Assembly (NCBI RefSeq): GCF_030973515.1 | Contig: NZ_JARGZA010000002.1 | Span: forward strand, 124,001 to 188,000 | Length of the DNA stretch: 64,000 nucleotides | Direction of reading: 5' to 3' | Source: Jannaschia maritima | GTDB taxonomy: Bacteria > Pseudomonadota > Alphaproteobacteria > Rhodobacterales > Rhodobacteraceae | Shown here: one piece after another, positions 18,228 to 28,458 of the stretch | Layout of the letters: each line of letters begins with the position of its first letter | Position numbering within the stretch: the stretch's first letter is position 1 | Notes under the pieces: generated by a model | Seen by the model: only the letters and a program-made list of their open reading frames with translations | Told to the model about the DNA's origin: nothing | The model's database searches: none | Made by a program: the position numbers and the translations under genes

Positions 18228-18653
18228 TTACAACGCGCCGGACCTCTTCTCCGACCGCGCATAGATCCAGATCAGGCCCGACAAGGCGATCAGGAGGAAC
18301 GAGACCGCTGCCGCCAGCGTCGCATCCGTGAGCGCCCAGACCGGTGGCGCCGCGAAGCCATGCGCCCAGACGACGAGGACGATGAACGTCAGGAACGACA
18401 GACCGAACATCCAGACCGATGCGCGCACGCTCGCCAACAGGCACAGCGCCCCGACGAGGGCCAGGGTCGCATGGATCGCCCAGACCCCATGGACCCAGGG
18501 CGGCAGGGATTCCAGCCATTCGATCTGCGCCTGCGGATAATGCGCGAGCCAGCCCCATTCGAGCCCATAGCTCACGAGGACGTACTCGATCATCGACACG
18601 ATCCCCCAGACCAGCGAGACCAGTCCCATGATATAGAAGTGCCAGCGGCGCAT
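18228..18653 (-). CDS. small four-helix membrane protein, unknown function
   Basis: A 141-residue integral membrane protein with four hydrophobic segments at roughly residues 5-28, 52-72, 78-98 and 106-128. I do not recognise a characterised family. The ATG at 18653 is chosen because GGGAGG sits six to seven bases upstream; longer in-frame starts lack such a site. Two aromatic-rich stretches (LEWGWLAHYPQAQIEWL and PPWVHGVWAIH) lie between helices 1 and 2. It lies downstream of the tRNA-Leu gene and upstream of the ABC ATPase on the same strand, separated by 52 bases from the latter; co-transcription is possible. Confidence 0.65.
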   Translation of the reverse strand: MRRWHFYIMGLVSLVWGIVSMIEYVLVSYGLEWGWLAHYPQAQIEWLESLPPWVHGVWAIHATLALVGALCLLASVRASVWMFGLSFLTFIVLVVWAHGFAAPPVWALTDATLAAAVSFLLIALSGLIWIYARSEKRSGAL

Positions 18654-18748
18654 CGTGCCTCCCAAGACGTCGTGTTGGGGCGATGTAGCACGCCCGACCA
18701 CGGGCACAAACGATCAACGTGCGATGGGCACAACTGTTTTCGGGGGTC

Positions 18749-18833
18749 TGGTACCCGTGGCCGGACTCGAACCGGCAAGCCTCGCGGCGGCGGATTTTGA
18801 ATCCGCTGCGTCTACCAATTCCGCCACACGGGC
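18749..18833 (-). tRNA. tRNA-Leu (anticodon CAA)
   Basis: An 85-nt gene including an encoded CCA. The acceptor arm GCCCGTG pairs with CACGGGT (one G-T at the end). The D arm GGCGGAATTGGTAGACGC is typical of leucine tRNAs, and the anticodon loop TTCAAAA gives CAA. A long variable arm, the class II hallmark, and a normal T loop (GGTTCGAGTCC) are present. Confidence 0.97.
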
Positions 18834-18873
18834 CCCTGCCCGACCGCTTACTGAGGACGGCCCCCGGCGTCAA

Positions 18874-19770
18874 TCACAGCCGCGTGGCCGAGAACGTGTC
18901 GCAAGCGGTCAGATCTGCGGAGCGGTAGCCCGTATCGAACCAACGCGCGCGCTGCTCGGACGTGCCATGCGTGAACGTATGGGGGGCGGGCACCCGGCCG
19001 GCCCGCCGTTGGAGGTAATCGTCCCCGATGCGATGGGCCGCGTTTATCGCCTCCTGGATGTCGCCGCGTTCCAGTATGTCGAAGCGCTCGTCCGCCAGAC
19101 GGGCCCAGATCCCGGAATAGCAGTCCGCCTGCAGTTCGATCCGGACGGAGACCGCGTTCGCCTCCGCCTCCGGCGCCTGAGCGCGGATCCGGTTGGCCTG
19201 TTCCAGGATGCCCAACTCGTCCTGGACGTAATGGGCGACCTCGTGCGCAACGACGTAGGCGGCGGCGAAGTCGCCGCCCGCTCCCATCTGGCGTTCGAGG
19301 GTCGTGAAGAACGCGGTATCCAAGTACGCCTTCTTGTCCGCCGGGCAATAGAACGGGCCCGTGGCACCCGATGCGTTCCCGCACGGGGACGGCGTGACGC
19401 CATCGAACAGCACCAGCGTCACGGGAACGTAAGACGCGCCCAACTGTTCGCGGAAGATGCCGGACCAGACCGCCTCCGTATCGGCCAGGACGACGGATAC
19501 GAACTGCCCCATCTCCCGATCGGCCTGTGTTGCCGGGCCTGTCCCTGTCGGAGCGGACTGAGTCTGCACGTATCCGTCACCGCCCACGAGGCCCAGGAAG
19601 GGTCGGACGTCGATGCCCAGGACCCAGCCGACGACGAGGATCGCGATCAGACCGAACCCACCGATCCCGCCGGCCCGTGCCGCGCCGCGTCTGCCCCTCC
19701 GAACGATGCGGCCGCCCTGACCGCGGCGATCCTCGATGTTGGCGCTGCCGCGCCGACCTCTCCAGCGCAT
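18874..19770 (-). CDS. neutral zinc metallopeptidase (YpfJ family)
   Basis: A 298-residue membrane-anchored protein. A short basic cytoplasmic N-terminus is followed by one membrane helix (GGFGLIAILVVGWVLGIDV, about residues 36-54) and a periplasmic domain with the zinc motif HEVAHYVQ, with a further conserved acidic segment (ELQADCYSGIWA). These match the YpfJ/'putative neutral zinc metallopeptidase' family of unknown physiological substrate. Four cysteines in the periplasmic part (SPCGN, FYCPADK, ADCYSG, TACDTF) may form disulfides. It is divergent from the YqaA/dsbB pair. Confidence 0.85.
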   Translation of the reverse strand: MRWRGRRGSANIEDRRGQGGRIVRRGRRGAARAGGIGGFGLIAILVVGWVLGIDVRPFLGLVGGDGYVQTQSAPTGTGPATQADREMGQFVSVVLADTEAVWSGIFREQLGASYVPVTLVLFDGVTPSPCGNASGATGPFYCPADKKAYLDTAFFTTLERQMGAGGDFAAAYVVAHEVAHYVQDELGILEQANRIRAQAPEAEANAVSVRIELQADCYSGIWARLADERFDILERGDIQEAINAAHRIGDDYLQRRAGRVPAPHTFTHGTSEQRARWFDTGYRSADLTACDTFSATRL

Positions 19771-19845
19771 GAGCTGCTCCGTCCCCGTTCGTGCTCGGCG
19801 TCAGCGCGCTTGACCCGCCCTGGGTTCCGTGGGACCGCAGCGCGC

Positions 19846-20424
19846 ATGATCCGCCGCCTCTACGACTGGACCATCGCGTGGGCCGCCCATCCCTATGCGC
19901 TGTGGGTGCTGGCGGCGGTCAGCTTCATGGAATCGTCGTTCTTCCCGATCCCGCCCGATGTCCTGCTGATCCCGATGGTCCTGGCACGTCCGTCGCGCGC
20001 CTGGTTGATCGCGGGGGTGTGCACCGCGGCCAGCGTGGCGGGCGCGGCCCTGGGCTATGCGATCGGCTTCTTCGCGTACGAGGCGGTGGGGGCCCCGATC
20101 CTAGCGGCCCTGGGCAAGGAGGCCGGGTTCGCGGATTTCCAGGCCCTCTACGCCGAATGGGGCATCTGGGTCGTGCTGGCCGCAGGCGTGACCCCGTTCC
20201 CGTTCAAGGTGGTCACGATCATGTCGGGACTCGTCGCGTTCCCGCTCCTGCCCTTTCTCCTGTCGGCGGTCGTCGCGCGCGGCCTTCGCTTCTTCCTCGT
20301 CGCGGCATTGCTGTGGCGTTTCGGCGACCCCGTGCGCGAATTCATCGAACGGCGCCTGGGCCTGGTCTTCACATTGGGTCTGGTCGCGTTCTTCGGCGGC
20401 TTCATGGCCTTGGGCCTGCTATGA
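19846..20424 (+). CDS. YqaA/DedA-family membrane protein
   Basis: A 192-residue inner-membrane protein with the VTT/DedA-type fold: several membrane helices and the conserved re-entrant motif FPIPPDVLLIPM. DedA relatives are linked to lipid scrambling and membrane homeostasis, and the YqaA branch is uncharacterised. The ATG at 19846 is chosen from the conserved N-terminus (RRLYDWTIAWAAHP). Its stop overlaps the start of dsbB (ATGA), so the two are probably co-translated, an arrangement I recall from other Rhodobacterales. Confidence 0.85.
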   Translation: MIRRLYDWTIAWAAHPYALWVLAAVSFMESSFFPIPPDVLLIPMVLARPSRAWLIAGVCTAASVAGAALGYAIGFFAYEAVGAPILAALGKEAGFADFQALYAEWGIWVVLAAGVTPFPFKVVTIMSGLVAFPLLPFLLSAVVARGLRFFLVAALLWRFGDPVREFIERRLGLVFTLGLVAFFGGFMALGLL

Positions 20425-20897
20425 CGCGTTGGATCGTCCTCGCGACCGGGGGCCACGTCGCCTTGCTGGGGGGTGCGTACCTCTTCCAGTTGGCGGGCTA
20501 CGCGCCCTGCACGATGTGCCTGTGGCAGCGCTGGCCCCATGCGGTGGCCATCGTCCTGGGTGTCATCGCACTGGCCGGTCCGGCGCCACGCATCGCGGCG
20601 GGGTTGGGTGCGCTGGCGGCTCTGACGACGTTCGGCATCGGGTTCTATCACGCCGGGGTGGAACAGGGCTGGTGGCCGGGTCCGTCGTCCTGCAGCGGAG
20701 GGGGAAGCTTGTCCGACCTGTCGGCCGACGCCCTCCTGTCCACCGAGGTCAGCGACACGGTCGTGATGTGCGACGACATCGTGTGGCAGCTCGGCCTGAC
20801 GATGGCGGGGTGGAACGGCGTGTTGTCGCTGGGTCTGGCCGCGATCTGGACGATCGCGGTGACCCGAGGTGCCCGCATGCGCCTCAGTGCAGGGTGA
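20421..20897 (+). CDS. dsbB: disulfide bond formation protein B
   Basis: A 158-residue quinone-linked inner-membrane oxidase that reoxidises DsbA. The first redox pair is Cys30-Cys33 (PCTMC) and the second pair is Cys91 and Cys117 in the large periplasmic loop. Four hydrophobic helices are apparent. It is translationally coupled to the upstream YqaA gene through ATGA. The last 14 bases overlap the convergent usg gene. A DsbA-fold protein elsewhere in the window (47917) is of the cytosolic FrnE type, so it is not the obvious partner. Confidence 0.93.
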   Translation: MTRWIVLATGGHVALLGGAYLFQLAGYAPCTMCLWQRWPHAVAIVLGVIALAGPAPRIAAGLGALAALTTFGIGFYHAGVEQGWWPGPSSCSGGGSLSDLSADALLSTEVSDTVVMCDDIVWQLGLTMAGWNGVLSLGLAAIWTIAVTRGARMRLSAG

Positions 20898-21162
20898 ACT
20901 CGCCCACCACGTTCCGCCACTCGCCGGTCGCGATCCGCTTGCGATGACTGAACCGGATCGAATGGAGCGCGCCGTCGATCTGTTCCTGCCAGTACTCCAC
21001 GAAACGGAACAGTCGGGGGTGATCGGGGGCCAGGTCGTAATCCTGCCAGACGAAGGTGTTCAGCACGTGCGGATGGTCCGGCATGTGATAGAACATCTCG
21101 GCCGTGGTGAGCCCATAGCCCTTCAGCATCAGCTCCGTCTCAGAGCGGGTCGTCGAGTCCAT
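20884..21162 (-). CDS. Usg family protein
   Basis: A 92-residue protein of the small Usg family, found in alphaproteobacteria and of unknown function; older records misname it as related to tryptophan synthase. Conserved features are [20 protein letters not shown] and the [20 protein letters not shown] stretch, which is rich in aromatic and charged residues. The ATG at 21162 is fixed by a strong AGGAGG six bases upstream. Its 3' end overlaps dsbB by 14 bases, and it is divergent from gyrA. Confidence 0.88.
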   Translation of the reverse strand: MDSTTRSETELMLKGYGLTTAEMFYHMPDHPHVLNTFVWQDYDLAPDHPRLFRFVEYWQEQIDGALHSIRFSHRKRIATGEWRNVVGEFTLH

Positions 21163-21270
21163 CGCATGCCTCCTGTGTCCGATCACTCGACCCTGAGGCG
21201 TTTGCGTTAACGGTCAATGATTCCGTCGTCGAAAACCCACCCCACGCCCGCGAAACGACCGGGGGATGCG

Positions 21271-21299
21271 TTGCTGATACGTCGCACATCGCCTATATG
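21271..21299 (+). promoter_or_regulatory. putative gyrA promoter
   Basis: TTGCTG (21271-21276) and TATATG (21294-21299) are separated by 17 bases and lie 36 bases ahead of the gyrA start codon. A GANTC site of the CcrM type (GATTC) also lies upstream near 21218. Confidence 0.5.
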
Positions 21300-21335
21300 T
21301 ATGGCACTGGATCGGGGCATTACGGAGAGTACGGA

Positions 21336-24086
21336 ATGAACGACGGCGACGGGACGACGGACGATTCCCCACGCGCGGTGATGCCGCACGAAGGGCCGCA
21401 GGTCAGCATCGTGGACGAGATGCGGACCTCGTTCATCGACTATGCGATGTCGGTCATCATCAGCCGTGCGATCCCCGACCTTCGCGACGGGCTGAAGCCC
21501 GTTCACCGCCGCATCCTCTACTCGATGCATGAAACGAACAACACGCACGACAAGTCGTACCGCAAGTCCGCCCGCCCTGTGGGCGACGTGATGGGCAAGT
21601 ACCACCCCCATGGCGACGGCGCGATCTACGACGCGCTGGTACGGATGGCGCAGGACTTCTCTATGTCGTTGCCGCTGCTGGACGGCCAAGGCAACTTCGG
21701 GTCCATGGACGGCGACAATCCGGCGGCCATGCGGTACACGGAAGTGCGGATGGCGCGTCCGGCGCAGTCGCTCCTGGCCGACATCGGTCAGGATACGGTC
21801 GATTTCCAGCCGAACTACGACGGCAAGGACCCCGAACCCACCGTTCTGCCCGCGCGCTTCCCCAACATGCTGGTGAACGGTGCGGGCGGCATCGCGGTGG
21901 GCATGGCCACGAACATCCCGCCCCACAACCTGGGCGAGGTCGTGGATGCGACCCTCGCACTGATCGAGGACCCCGACCTGACGTCGGAGCAATTGAACGA
22001 GATCGTACCCGGTCCCGATTTCCCGACCGGCGCTTTGATCCTCGGACGGTCCGGAATCCGCAAGGCGTACATCGAGGGGCGCGGCAGCGTGATCGTCCGT
22101 GCGAAGACACATGTGGAGGAACGCGGCAACAACCGCGCGGCCATCGTCGTGGACGAGGTGCCGTACCAGGTGAACAAGGCCATGATGGTCGAGAAGATCG
22201 CCGAGGCCGCGAAGGAGAAGCGGATCGAGGGGATCGCCGGGGTCGCCGACGAATCGGACCGCGTGGGCATCCGGGTCGTGATCGACCTCAAGCGCGACGC
22301 GACGCCGGACGTCGTGCTCAACCAGCTGTTCCGCTTCACGACGATGCAGACGTCGTTCCCCTGCAACATGCTTGCCTTGAACGGCGGACGTCCGGAGCAG
22401 TTGACGCTGCGGGCCTTCCTGACGAACTTCTTGGCCTTCCGGGAGGAGGTCGTCGCCCGCCGTACCGCGTTCGAGTTGAACAAGGCGCGCGAGCGGAGCC
22501 ATGTCCTGTGCGGCCTGGCCGTCGCCGTCAGCAACGTCGACGAGGTGGTGGCGACCATCCGGTCGTCGGCCGACGCGGCCGAGGCGAGGGTGAAGCTGAT
22601 GGAGCGACGGTGGCCCGCCGAGGAGATCGCGCCCTACATCCGCCTGATCGACGATCCGACCCATACGATGAACGACGACGGCACCTACAACCTGTCGGAC
22701 GTCCAGGTGAAGTCGATACTGGAGCTTCGCCTCCAGCGGTTGACCCAACTCGGCGTGAAGGAAGTGACCGACGAGCTCGAGGAGCTGGCCGCGCGGATCA
22801 AGGACTTCCTCGACATCCTGTCCAGCCGCCGCCGCATCCTGGACATCATCGCCGACGAACTGCGCGAGGTCCGCGACCGTCACGGCGTCCCCCGCCGGAC
22901 CGAGATCACGGAATGGTCCGGCGACATGGAAGACGAGGACCTGATCGAGCGGGAGGACGTGGTCGTCACGATCACCGCCTCCGGCTACGCGAAGCGCACC
23001 CCCCTGGCCGAGTACCGCGCGCAGAAACGTGGTGGCAAGGGGACCGCTGGCATGGCCACGAAGGAGGAGGACGTGGTTACGACCCTCTTCGTGGCGAACA
23101 CGCACACGCCGCTGCTGTTCTTCACGACCGACGGGATGGTCTACAAGCTGAAGACCTGGCGCCTGCCGCAAGGGGGCCGAACGGCGAAGGGAAAGGCGCT
23201 CGTCAATCTGCTGCCCATCAAGGTGGGCACCGGCATCGCCGCCGTCATGCCGGTCGACCGGGACGAGGCGGATTGGGGCGACCTGCAGGTCGTGTTCGCC
23301 ACCGACCACGGCACGGTGCGGCGCAACGCGCTGTCGGACTTCGCGAACGTCATGCGCAACGGCAAGATAGCCATGAAGTTCGAGGGCGAGACCGAGGGGT
23401 GGCGCATGATAGACGCGCGCATCGCGTCGAACGACGACGACGTCATGCTGTTCACCCGGTCCGGCCGGGCCATCCGCTTCAGGGCCACGGACGTGCGCGT
23501 GTTCAACAGCCGGGCATCGGTTGGCGTGCGCGGCATCCGGTTGGGCGAGGACGATGCCGTCGTGTCCATGGCCGTCATCCGCCGTTTCGAAGCGGCTCCG
23601 GACGAGCGCGCGGCCTATCTGAAGATGCGCCGCGCGATGGCGGGCCTGGCCGACGACGTCGATGCGGTCGCGGACGACGAGGATGGAGCCGAAGCCCGCA
23701 GCGACTTCTCGATGGAACGCTACTCGGAGATGTCGGCGGCCGAGGATCTGATCGTGACGATCACCGAGAACGGGGCCGGCAAGACGTCGTCCAGCCACGA
23801 CTACCCCCTGCGGGGACGGGGCGGCATGGGCGTCGCGGCGATGGATCGGGCGATGCGCGGCGGTCCGATCGTCGCCGCCTTCCCGGTGGAGGCGGACGAC
23901 CAGATCATGCTGGCCACCTCGACGGGCCAATCGATTCGCTGTCCCGTCGACGGGATCAGCTTCCGGTCGCGGGTCGCGGGGGGCGTTCGGGTCTTCCAGA
24001 CGCGGGGTGGTGAACGGGTGGTGTCCGTGGCCCGCGTCGCGGATCAGCAGGACGAGCTGCCGATGGAAGGGGACAACTTGGGGTAG
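21336..24086 (+). CDS. gyrA: DNA gyrase subunit A
   Basis: A 916-residue gyrase subunit that cuts and rejoins DNA to introduce negative supercoils. The catalytic tyrosine is Tyr134 in [10 protein letters not shown], and the C-terminal wrapping domain holds the GyrA box (QKRGGKG). This box, rather than its absence as in ParC, supports GyrA. The start at 21336 has GGAGAG upstream; an in-frame ATG at 21297 lies at the promoter and is rejected. An acidic insertion of about 45 residues (around residues 755-805, [15 protein letters not shown]) interrupts a C-terminal blade. At the quinolone-determining position equivalent to E. coli Ser83 the residue is Gly95, while Asp99 (equivalent to Asp87) is kept. 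Confidence 0.96.
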   Translation: MNDGDGTTDDSPRAVMPHEGPQVSIVDEMRTSFIDYAMSVIISRAIPDLRDGLKPVHRRILYSMHETNNTHDKSYRKSARPVGDVMGKYHPHGDGAIYDALVRMAQDFSMSLPLLDGQGNFGSMDGDNPAAMRYTEVRMARPAQSLLADIGQDTVDFQPNYDGKDPEPTVLPARFPNMLVNGAGGIAVGMATNIPPHNLGEVVDATLALIEDPDLTSEQLNEIVPGPDFPTGALILGRSGIRKAYIEGRGSVIVRAKTHVEERGNNRAAIVVDEVPYQVNKAMMVEKIAEAAKEKRIEGIAGVADESDRVGIRVVIDLKRDATPDVVLNQLFRFTTMQTSFPCNMLALNGGRPEQLTLRAFLTNFLAFREEVVARRTAFELNKARERSHVLCGLAVAVSNVDEVVATIRSSADAAEARVKLMERRWPAEEIAPYIRLIDDPTHTMNDDGTYNLSDVQVKSILELRLQRLTQLGVKEVTDELEELAARIKDFLDILSSRRRILDIIADELREVRDRHGVPRRTEITEWSGDMEDEDLIEREDVVVTITASGYAKRTPLAEYRAQKRGGKGTAGMATKEEDVVTTLFVANTHTPLLFFTTDGMVYKLKTWRLPQGGRTAKGKALVNLLPIKVGTGIAAVMPVDRDEADWGDLQVVFATDHGTVRRNALSDFANVMRNGKIAMKFEGETEGWRMIDARIASNDDDVMLFTRSGRAIRFRATDVRVFNSRASVGVRGIRLGEDDAVVSMAVIRRFEAAPDERAAYLKMRRAMAGLADDVDAVADDEDGAEARSDFSMERYSEMSAAEDLIVTITENGAGKTSSSHDYPLRGRGGMGVAAMDRAMRGGPIVAAFPVEADDQIMLATSTGQSIRCPVDGISFRSRVAGGVRVFQTRGGERVVSVARVADQQDELPMEGDNLG

Positions 24087-24201
24087 CATTCCCCTTGCCA
24101 ACGCGGCGCCGTCGTTCGTATTGGTCCCAGACCGCGCAAATGCGGGTTTGATAGCATGAAAGGCGCCGGTCTTCTGGGTTGGGGGGCCTAGCGGTGTCGC
24201 G

Positions 24202-25023
24202 ATGGACAACTGGGACGACCTCAAATTCGTGTTGGCGATGATGCGGCATGGAACCATGTCCGCCGCTGCCCGATACCTGAACACCAACGTCGCTACCGTA
24301 TCGCGCCGGCTCGAACGCATGAGCCAGACGTTGGAGACACCCTTGTTCGAGAAGCGCGGCCAGAACTTCGTACCCACGGAGGCGGCGGAGCGTTTGGGTG
24401 CCCTGGCCGAGGATCTCGATCAGCGGTTGCGCGGAACGCTGTCGGGGCTCCACGCGGACGATCAGGAAGCGCAGGTGCCCTTGGAACTCGCGGCCCCGCC
24501 CGCGGTCCACGAACATTATTTGCTGCCCCGCTTGAACGCGCTGGTGAATTATCTCCCACAAGTCATGCTGACCCTGACGGACAAGGTCTTCGCGCAGGGC
24601 CTGGGCGAGGCGGACATCCAGATCCGCGTCGGCCGTCCGGAAGGCGGGCGGCTCAAGGCACGAAAGTTCCGCGACTACGCCCTGCGGGTGTACCACCGTG
24701 ACGATCGCCCCCTGGACCACAACTGGATCGGTCTGTCGCAGCGCTATCCCGACAGCGACTACCTTCGCAGGATCCACAAGGGCGCCTCCGACCAACCCCG
24801 GTTCCGGGTGGAGGAGATGCCCATGGCGTATCAGACGGCGCGGGAGACGGGGATGCCGGCCCTTCTGCCGGACTTCATGATACGGGAGGGCGACGGATTG
24901 GTCCTGGCCGACTTGGGCGAGAACGCGCTGCCCGGGGAACTTTGGATCACCTACCATGAGACGCGGCACGGGGACGCCACGTTGCGGTCCGTCGTGGACT
25001 GGCTGTGCAAGGCGGCGAACTAA
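24202..25023 (+). CDS. LysR-family transcriptional regulator
   Basis: A 273-residue regulator. The N-terminal winged helix-turn-helix spans about residues 3-62 ([22 protein letters not shown]), followed by a shortened substrate-binding domain. It resembles the LysR branch often found as an orphan in Rhodobacterales. The effector is unknown. It follows gyrA by 115 bases in the same direction, with no divergent target gene of the usual LysR kind beside it. Confidence 0.88.
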   Translation: MDNWDDLKFVLAMMRHGTMSAAARYLNTNVATVSRRLERMSQTLETPLFEKRGQNFVPTEAAERLGALAEDLDQRLRGTLSGLHADDQEAQVPLELAAPPAVHEHYLLPRLNALVNYLPQVMLTLTDKVFAQGLGEADIQIRVGRPEGGRLKARKFRDYALRVYHRDDRPLDHNWIGLSQRYPDSDYLRRIHKGASDQPRFRVEEMPMAYQTARETGMPALLPDFMIREGDGLVLADLGENALPGELWITYHETRHGDATLRSVVDWLCKAAN

Positions 25024-25215
25024 CTTCCGTTGCCCGCATCGCGCGAACTGGGGTTTGCGCACTTGCGGGTATCGTGGACCGATCGGTCGCCCCTATCCAT
25101 ACGACATCGCGACAGGCACCTGTCCCCGGGGTCCCGACTGCCACCGTCGCCGCATTGGGCCGATTGATCGGCATCGTCATTTCCGAGCGTTCCGCACGCC
25201 TTCGTGCAAGGTCAT

Positions 25216-25240
25216 GGCCGCCCCATCCGGGCGGCCTTCT
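25216..25240 (+). terminator. terminator-like hairpin in the lysR-trmFO gap
   Basis: Perfect arms GGCCGCCC (25216-25223) and GGGCGGCC (25229-25236) around a five-base loop are followed by TTCTTCG. It lies 190 bases after lysR and 46 bases before trmFO. The rest of the gap 25024-25285 shows nothing I can identify. Confidence 0.5.
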
Positions 25241-25285
25241 TCGTTTCGCCTTCCGCCGGGGCGATCCGGCCCCTATGTCCCCGGC

Positions 25286-26662
25286 ATGACCGATATCCTG
25301 AACATCGTCGGCGGAGGCATGGCTGGGTCCGAAGCCGCGTGGCAGGCCGCCCGGGCGGGCCTGCGCGTCCGTCTGCACGAGATGCGACCAGCGGTCGCGA
25401 CCTTCGCGCATCGGACCGGCGACCTGGCCGAGATGGTCTGCTCGAACTCGTTCCGGTCCGACGACGACGAACGAAACGCGGTGGGCCTACTTCATTGGGA
25501 GATGCGGGCCGCGGGCAGCCTGCTGATGGCTATGGCCGAACGCCATCGCCTGCCCGCCGGCGGTGCGCTGGCGGTGGACCGCGACGCCTTCTCCGCGGCC
25601 GTGACGCAGGCGATCCGGGACGAGCCGTTGATCGAGGTGGTGGAGGGCGAGGTCACCGCCCTGCCCCGCGACGGCCATTGGATCATAGCCACCGGTCCCC
25701 TGACCGGCACCGCCTTGGCGGCTTCCATCGCGGCGGAGGCGGGACAGGATCACCTGGCGTTCTTCGACGCCATCGCGCCCATCGTCCACGCCGACAGCAT
25801 CGACATGTCCGCAGCCTGGCGTCAGTCCCGGTACGACAAGGGCGAGACGGAGGAGGAGCGGACGGCCTATATCAACTGCCCGATGGACCGCGACACCTAC
25901 GAGGCGTTCATCGATGCGATGCTGGATGCCGACACCGCCGCCTTCAAGGACGGCGAGGAGGGCTCCGCCACCGGCGCGACACCGTTCTTCGACGGGTGCC
26001 TGCCCATCGAGGTCATGGCTGCGAGGGGGCGCGAGACGCTGCGGCATGGCCCGATGAAGCCCGTGGGCCTGACGAACCCTCACGCTCCCGATGCGAAGCC
26101 CCACGCGGTCGTGCAGTTGCGGCGGGACAACGCGCTGGGCACGCTCTACAACATCGTCGGTTTCCAAACGAAGATGAAGTACGGCGCGCAGGCTGCGGTG
26201 CTCCGCATGATCCCGGGGCTCGAGGACGCGCGCTTCGCCCGGCTAGGCGGGATCCACCGGAACACGTTCATCAACTCGCCGACGCTGTTGGACGACCGGA
26301 TGCGCCTCCGGAGCCGTCCGAACATCCGCTTCGCCGGGCAGATCACCGGGGTGGAAGGGTACGTCGAATCCGCCGCCATGGGTCTTCTGGCCGGACGCAT
26401 GGCCGCGGCGGAGATGACCGGGACCGCGCTGCCGCCCGTACCGCAGACGACGGCGATGGGCGCGCTGCTGATGCACATCACCGGCGGCGCGGATGCCAGG
26501 ACGTTCCAGCCGATGAACGTGAACTTCGGCCTGTTTCCCCCGGTCGATGCCAGAGGCGGCCGCCGCGGCCGGGCGGTGCGGTACAAGATGTACACCGACC
26601 GCGCGAAGGCGGATTGGTCGGGATGGCTGGAAGGCACGGCCGCCCCCCTGGCGGCGGAGTGA
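25286..26662 (+). CDS. trmFO: tRNA (uracil-54-C5)-methyltransferase, folate-dependent
   Basis: A 458-residue flavoprotein that methylates U54 of tRNA to ribothymidine using methylenetetrahydrofolate and FAD. The N-terminal dinucleotide-binding motif is [11 protein letters not shown]. The conserved segments [13 protein letters not shown] and [15 protein letters not shown], the latter before the second domain, are clear, and the length is typical. The ATG at 25286 is set by this N-terminus. Its stop overlaps the GTG of gluQRS (GTGA), so two tRNA-modification enzymes appear translationally coupled. Confidence 0.95.
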   Translation: MTDILNIVGGGMAGSEAAWQAARAGLRVRLHEMRPAVATFAHRTGDLAEMVCSNSFRSDDDERNAVGLLHWEMRAAGSLLMAMAERHRLPAGGALAVDRDAFSAAVTQAIRDEPLIEVVEGEVTALPRDGHWIIATGPLTGTALAASIAAEAGQDHLAFFDAIAPIVHADSIDMSAAWRQSRYDKGETEEERTAYINCPMDRDTYEAFIDAMLDADTAAFKDGEEGSATGATPFFDGCLPIEVMAARGRETLRHGPMKPVGLTNPHAPDAKPHAVVQLRRDNALGTLYNIVGFQTKMKYGAQAAVLRMIPGLEDARFARLGGIHRNTFINSPTLLDDRMRLRSRPNIRFAGQITGVEGYVESAAMGLLAGRMAAAEMTGTALPPVPQTTAMGALLMHITGGADARTFQPMNVNFGLFPPVDARGGRRGRAVRYKMYTDRAKADWSGWLEGTAAPLAAE

Positions 26663-27492
26663 CGCGCACCCGCTTCGCCCCCTCCCCTACCGGGCCGCTG
26701 CATCTGGGCCATGCCTGGGCCGCCATGGTGGCGTCGGACCACGGCGCCATGCACCTGCGGATTGAGGATATCGACCCGCAGCGGTCGAAGCCCCGGTGGG
26801 AGGATGCGATCCACCGTGATCTGGATTGGCTGGGACTGGAGGTGGTCCCGCCCCCCATGCGGCAGTCCGAACGGCTCAGCGCCCATGCCGATGCCCTCGA
26901 CCGCTTGTGGGCCTCGGGCGTCCTCTATCCCTGCACCTGCAACCGCCGGGACATCCGCGACGCTCTCGGCGCCCCACAGGAAGGCGTCCCGGTGCACGGC
27001 CCCGACGGGGTGATCTATCCCGGGACGTGCCGCGCACGGTCACGTGCGGGGCCGCGCCCCCGCGACCTGGCGCTGCGCTTGGATGCCGCTGCCGTCACCG
27101 AACCTTTGGCCTGGAACGACGAACGGCTGGGGCCGCATGCGATGGGCGCCGACACCTACCGCGATGCCGTGGGGGACGTCGTCGTGGCACGCCGCGACTT
27201 CGGGACCAGCTATCACCTGGGCGTCGTCGTGGACGATGCGGCGCAAGACATCGGCCTGGTCACGCGGGGCGAGGATCTGGCCGACGCGACGCCGATCCAC
27301 GTCCTGCTGCAGCGGCTGCTCGGTCTGCCGACGCCGGCTTACCACCATCACGACCTCGTCCGGGATGCGACCGGCAAGCGCCTGGCCAAACGGGACGACG
27401 CGCGGGCCCTGTCGGAATACCGGGACGCGGGATGGAGCGCGGAGGCCGTGAAGGCATACCTGCGCCGAAGTCGGATCGCGCCGGATCCCTGA
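26659..27492 (+). CDS. gluQ: glutamyl-Q tRNA(Asp) synthetase
   Basis: A 277-residue truncated GluRS paralogue that attaches glutamate to queuosine at position 34 of tRNA-Asp. It keeps the class I catalytic motifs HLGHAW and KRLAKRD but lacks the anticodon-binding domain, which is the hallmark of GluQRS. Cysteines in YPCTCNRRD and YPGTC are likely zinc ligands of the family. The GTG start overlaps the trmFO stop. The queuosine pathway is represented elsewhere in the window by tgt (52031), so the substrate modification is expected to exist in this cell. Confidence 0.93.
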   Translation: MTRTRFAPSPTGPLHLGHAWAAMVASDHGAMHLRIEDIDPQRSKPRWEDAIHRDLDWLGLEVVPPPMRQSERLSAHADALDRLWASGVLYPCTCNRRDIRDALGAPQEGVPVHGPDGVIYPGTCRARSRAGPRPRDLALRLDAAAVTEPLAWNDERLGPHAMGADTYRDAVGDVVVARRDFGTSYHLGVVVDDAAQDIGLVTRGEDLADATPIHVLLQRLLGLPTPAYHHHDLVRDATGKRLAKRDDARALSEYRDAGWSAEAVKAYLRRSRIAPDP

Positions 27493-27504
27493 TGGCCGCG
27501 TCCG

Positions 27505-27765
27505 TCAGCCGGGCGCGTCGAGATCCAATGCCAACGCGTGAATGCGCGGGACCACGTCGCCCAGCGCGGCGTGGACCATCCGGTGCCGTTGCACCCGCCC
27601 CACGCCCGCGAAGTCGACCGACCGCAGCACCACGCGCCAATGGCTCTGCCCCGACCCGTCGTCGCCGGCATGGCCCGCGTGGTGCGCGCTCTCGTTCACG
27701 ACCTCCAGGGTGTCGACGGCGAAGGCGTCCTCCAGCCGGTCGCGGATCGTCGCCGCCAGTTCCAT
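27505..27765 (-). CDS. BolA-family protein
   Basis: An 86-residue BolA-like protein. The family acts with monothiol glutaredoxins in Fe-S and iron handling, and in some species as regulators. The conserved helix and the segment RHRMVHAALGD are present, along with NESAHHAGHAG, which holds histidines typical of the metal-binding loop. The ATG at 27765 is chosen from alignment with the family length. It is convergent with gluQ and divergent from the J-domain gene, the usual neighbour of cobS in this order as I recall it. Confidence 0.88.
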   Translation of the reverse strand: MELAATIRDRLEDAFAVDTLEVVNESAHHAGHAGDDGSGQSHWRVVLRSVDFAGVGRVQRHRMVHAALGDVVPRIHALALDLDAPG

Positions 27766-27840
27766 GAAAATCCGCCCCCGCCTCTTCCCTATCCGGCCCC
27801 CATGACTAGACTGTGCGCCCTGCGACCGGAAGGGGGCCCC

Positions 27841-28458
27841 ATGAGCAAGAGCGATCCGTTCGGCTTCGACATGCGTGTGTCGAGCGCCAAGAAGAAGGGC
27901 GGCACCCGCGGCCGCCGGGGCATGTCCGGCGCGTTCGAGACGTCGACCCGCGTATGCGAGCACGAGGGCTGCCAGGAACCCGGACAGTACCGCGCGCCCA
28001 AGAGCCGGGACACCAGCGACGACTACTTCTGGTTCTGCAAGGATCACGTGCGCGAGTACAACCTGAAGTGGAACTTCTTCGACGGTGCAACGGAGGCCGA
28101 ACTCGCGCAGAAGATCAACGACGACCAAGGTCCGACGCAGCCGTTCCGCAAGTCCGTCGAACAACGGGCCTGGGCCCGCCTGGGAATCGAGGACGCGCAT
28201 CAGGTCCTGGGCGGTAACGCGACACAGAACCCCGGTCGCGCCCGCACGGGCCGTCGCCTGCCCCCGACCGAGAAACGCGCCATCGCGATCCTGGAGGTCC
28301 GCGACGACACCGCCAAGGCCGACATCCGCAAGGCGTACAAGAAGCTGATTAAGGTCCTGCATCCCGACATGAACGGCGGCGACCGGTCGCAGGAGGAGCA
28401 GTTGGCCGAAGTCGTCTGGGCCTGGGATCAGATCAAGGACAGCCGCAACTTCAAGTGA
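27841..28458 (+). CDS. J-domain protein with N-terminal Cys/His cluster
   Basis: A 205-residue protein with a C-terminal J domain (about residues 145-205, with the HPD motif in [10 protein letters not shown]), so it should stimulate an Hsp70 (DnaK). The N-terminal half carries a possible zinc site: [10 protein letters not shown] followed by [12 protein letters not shown]. The ATG at 27841 has GGAAGGGGG upstream; an in-frame ATG 39 bases earlier is less well placed. This protein precedes cobS in many alphaproteobacteria as I recall. A chaperone role for cobaltochelatase or for Fe-S-linked proteins is inference from context. Confidence 0.85.
   Translation: MSKSDPFGFDMRVSSAKKKGGTRGRRGMSGAFETSTRVCEHEGCQEPGQYRAPKSRDTSDDYFWFCKDHVREYNLKWNFFDGATEAELAQKINDDQGPTQPFRKSVEQRAWARLGIEDAHQVLGGNATQNPGRARTGRRLPPTEKRAIAILEVRDDTAKADIRKAYKKLIKVLHPDMNGGDRSQEEQLAEVVWAWDQIKDSRNFK

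Noticed and set aside
18749-18833. An integrated element at the tRNA genes (18749, 58650, 63426)
   Set aside because: No integrase, no direct repeat of the tRNA 3' end and only core genes on both sides; the GCAGAC repeat near tRNA-Phe is not an attachment-site copy.
21207-24377. A 1056-codon open frame antisense to gyrA
   Set aside because: A GC-rich shadow: the product is Arg/His/Gly-rich and has no domain, while the opposite strand is unmistakable gyrA.
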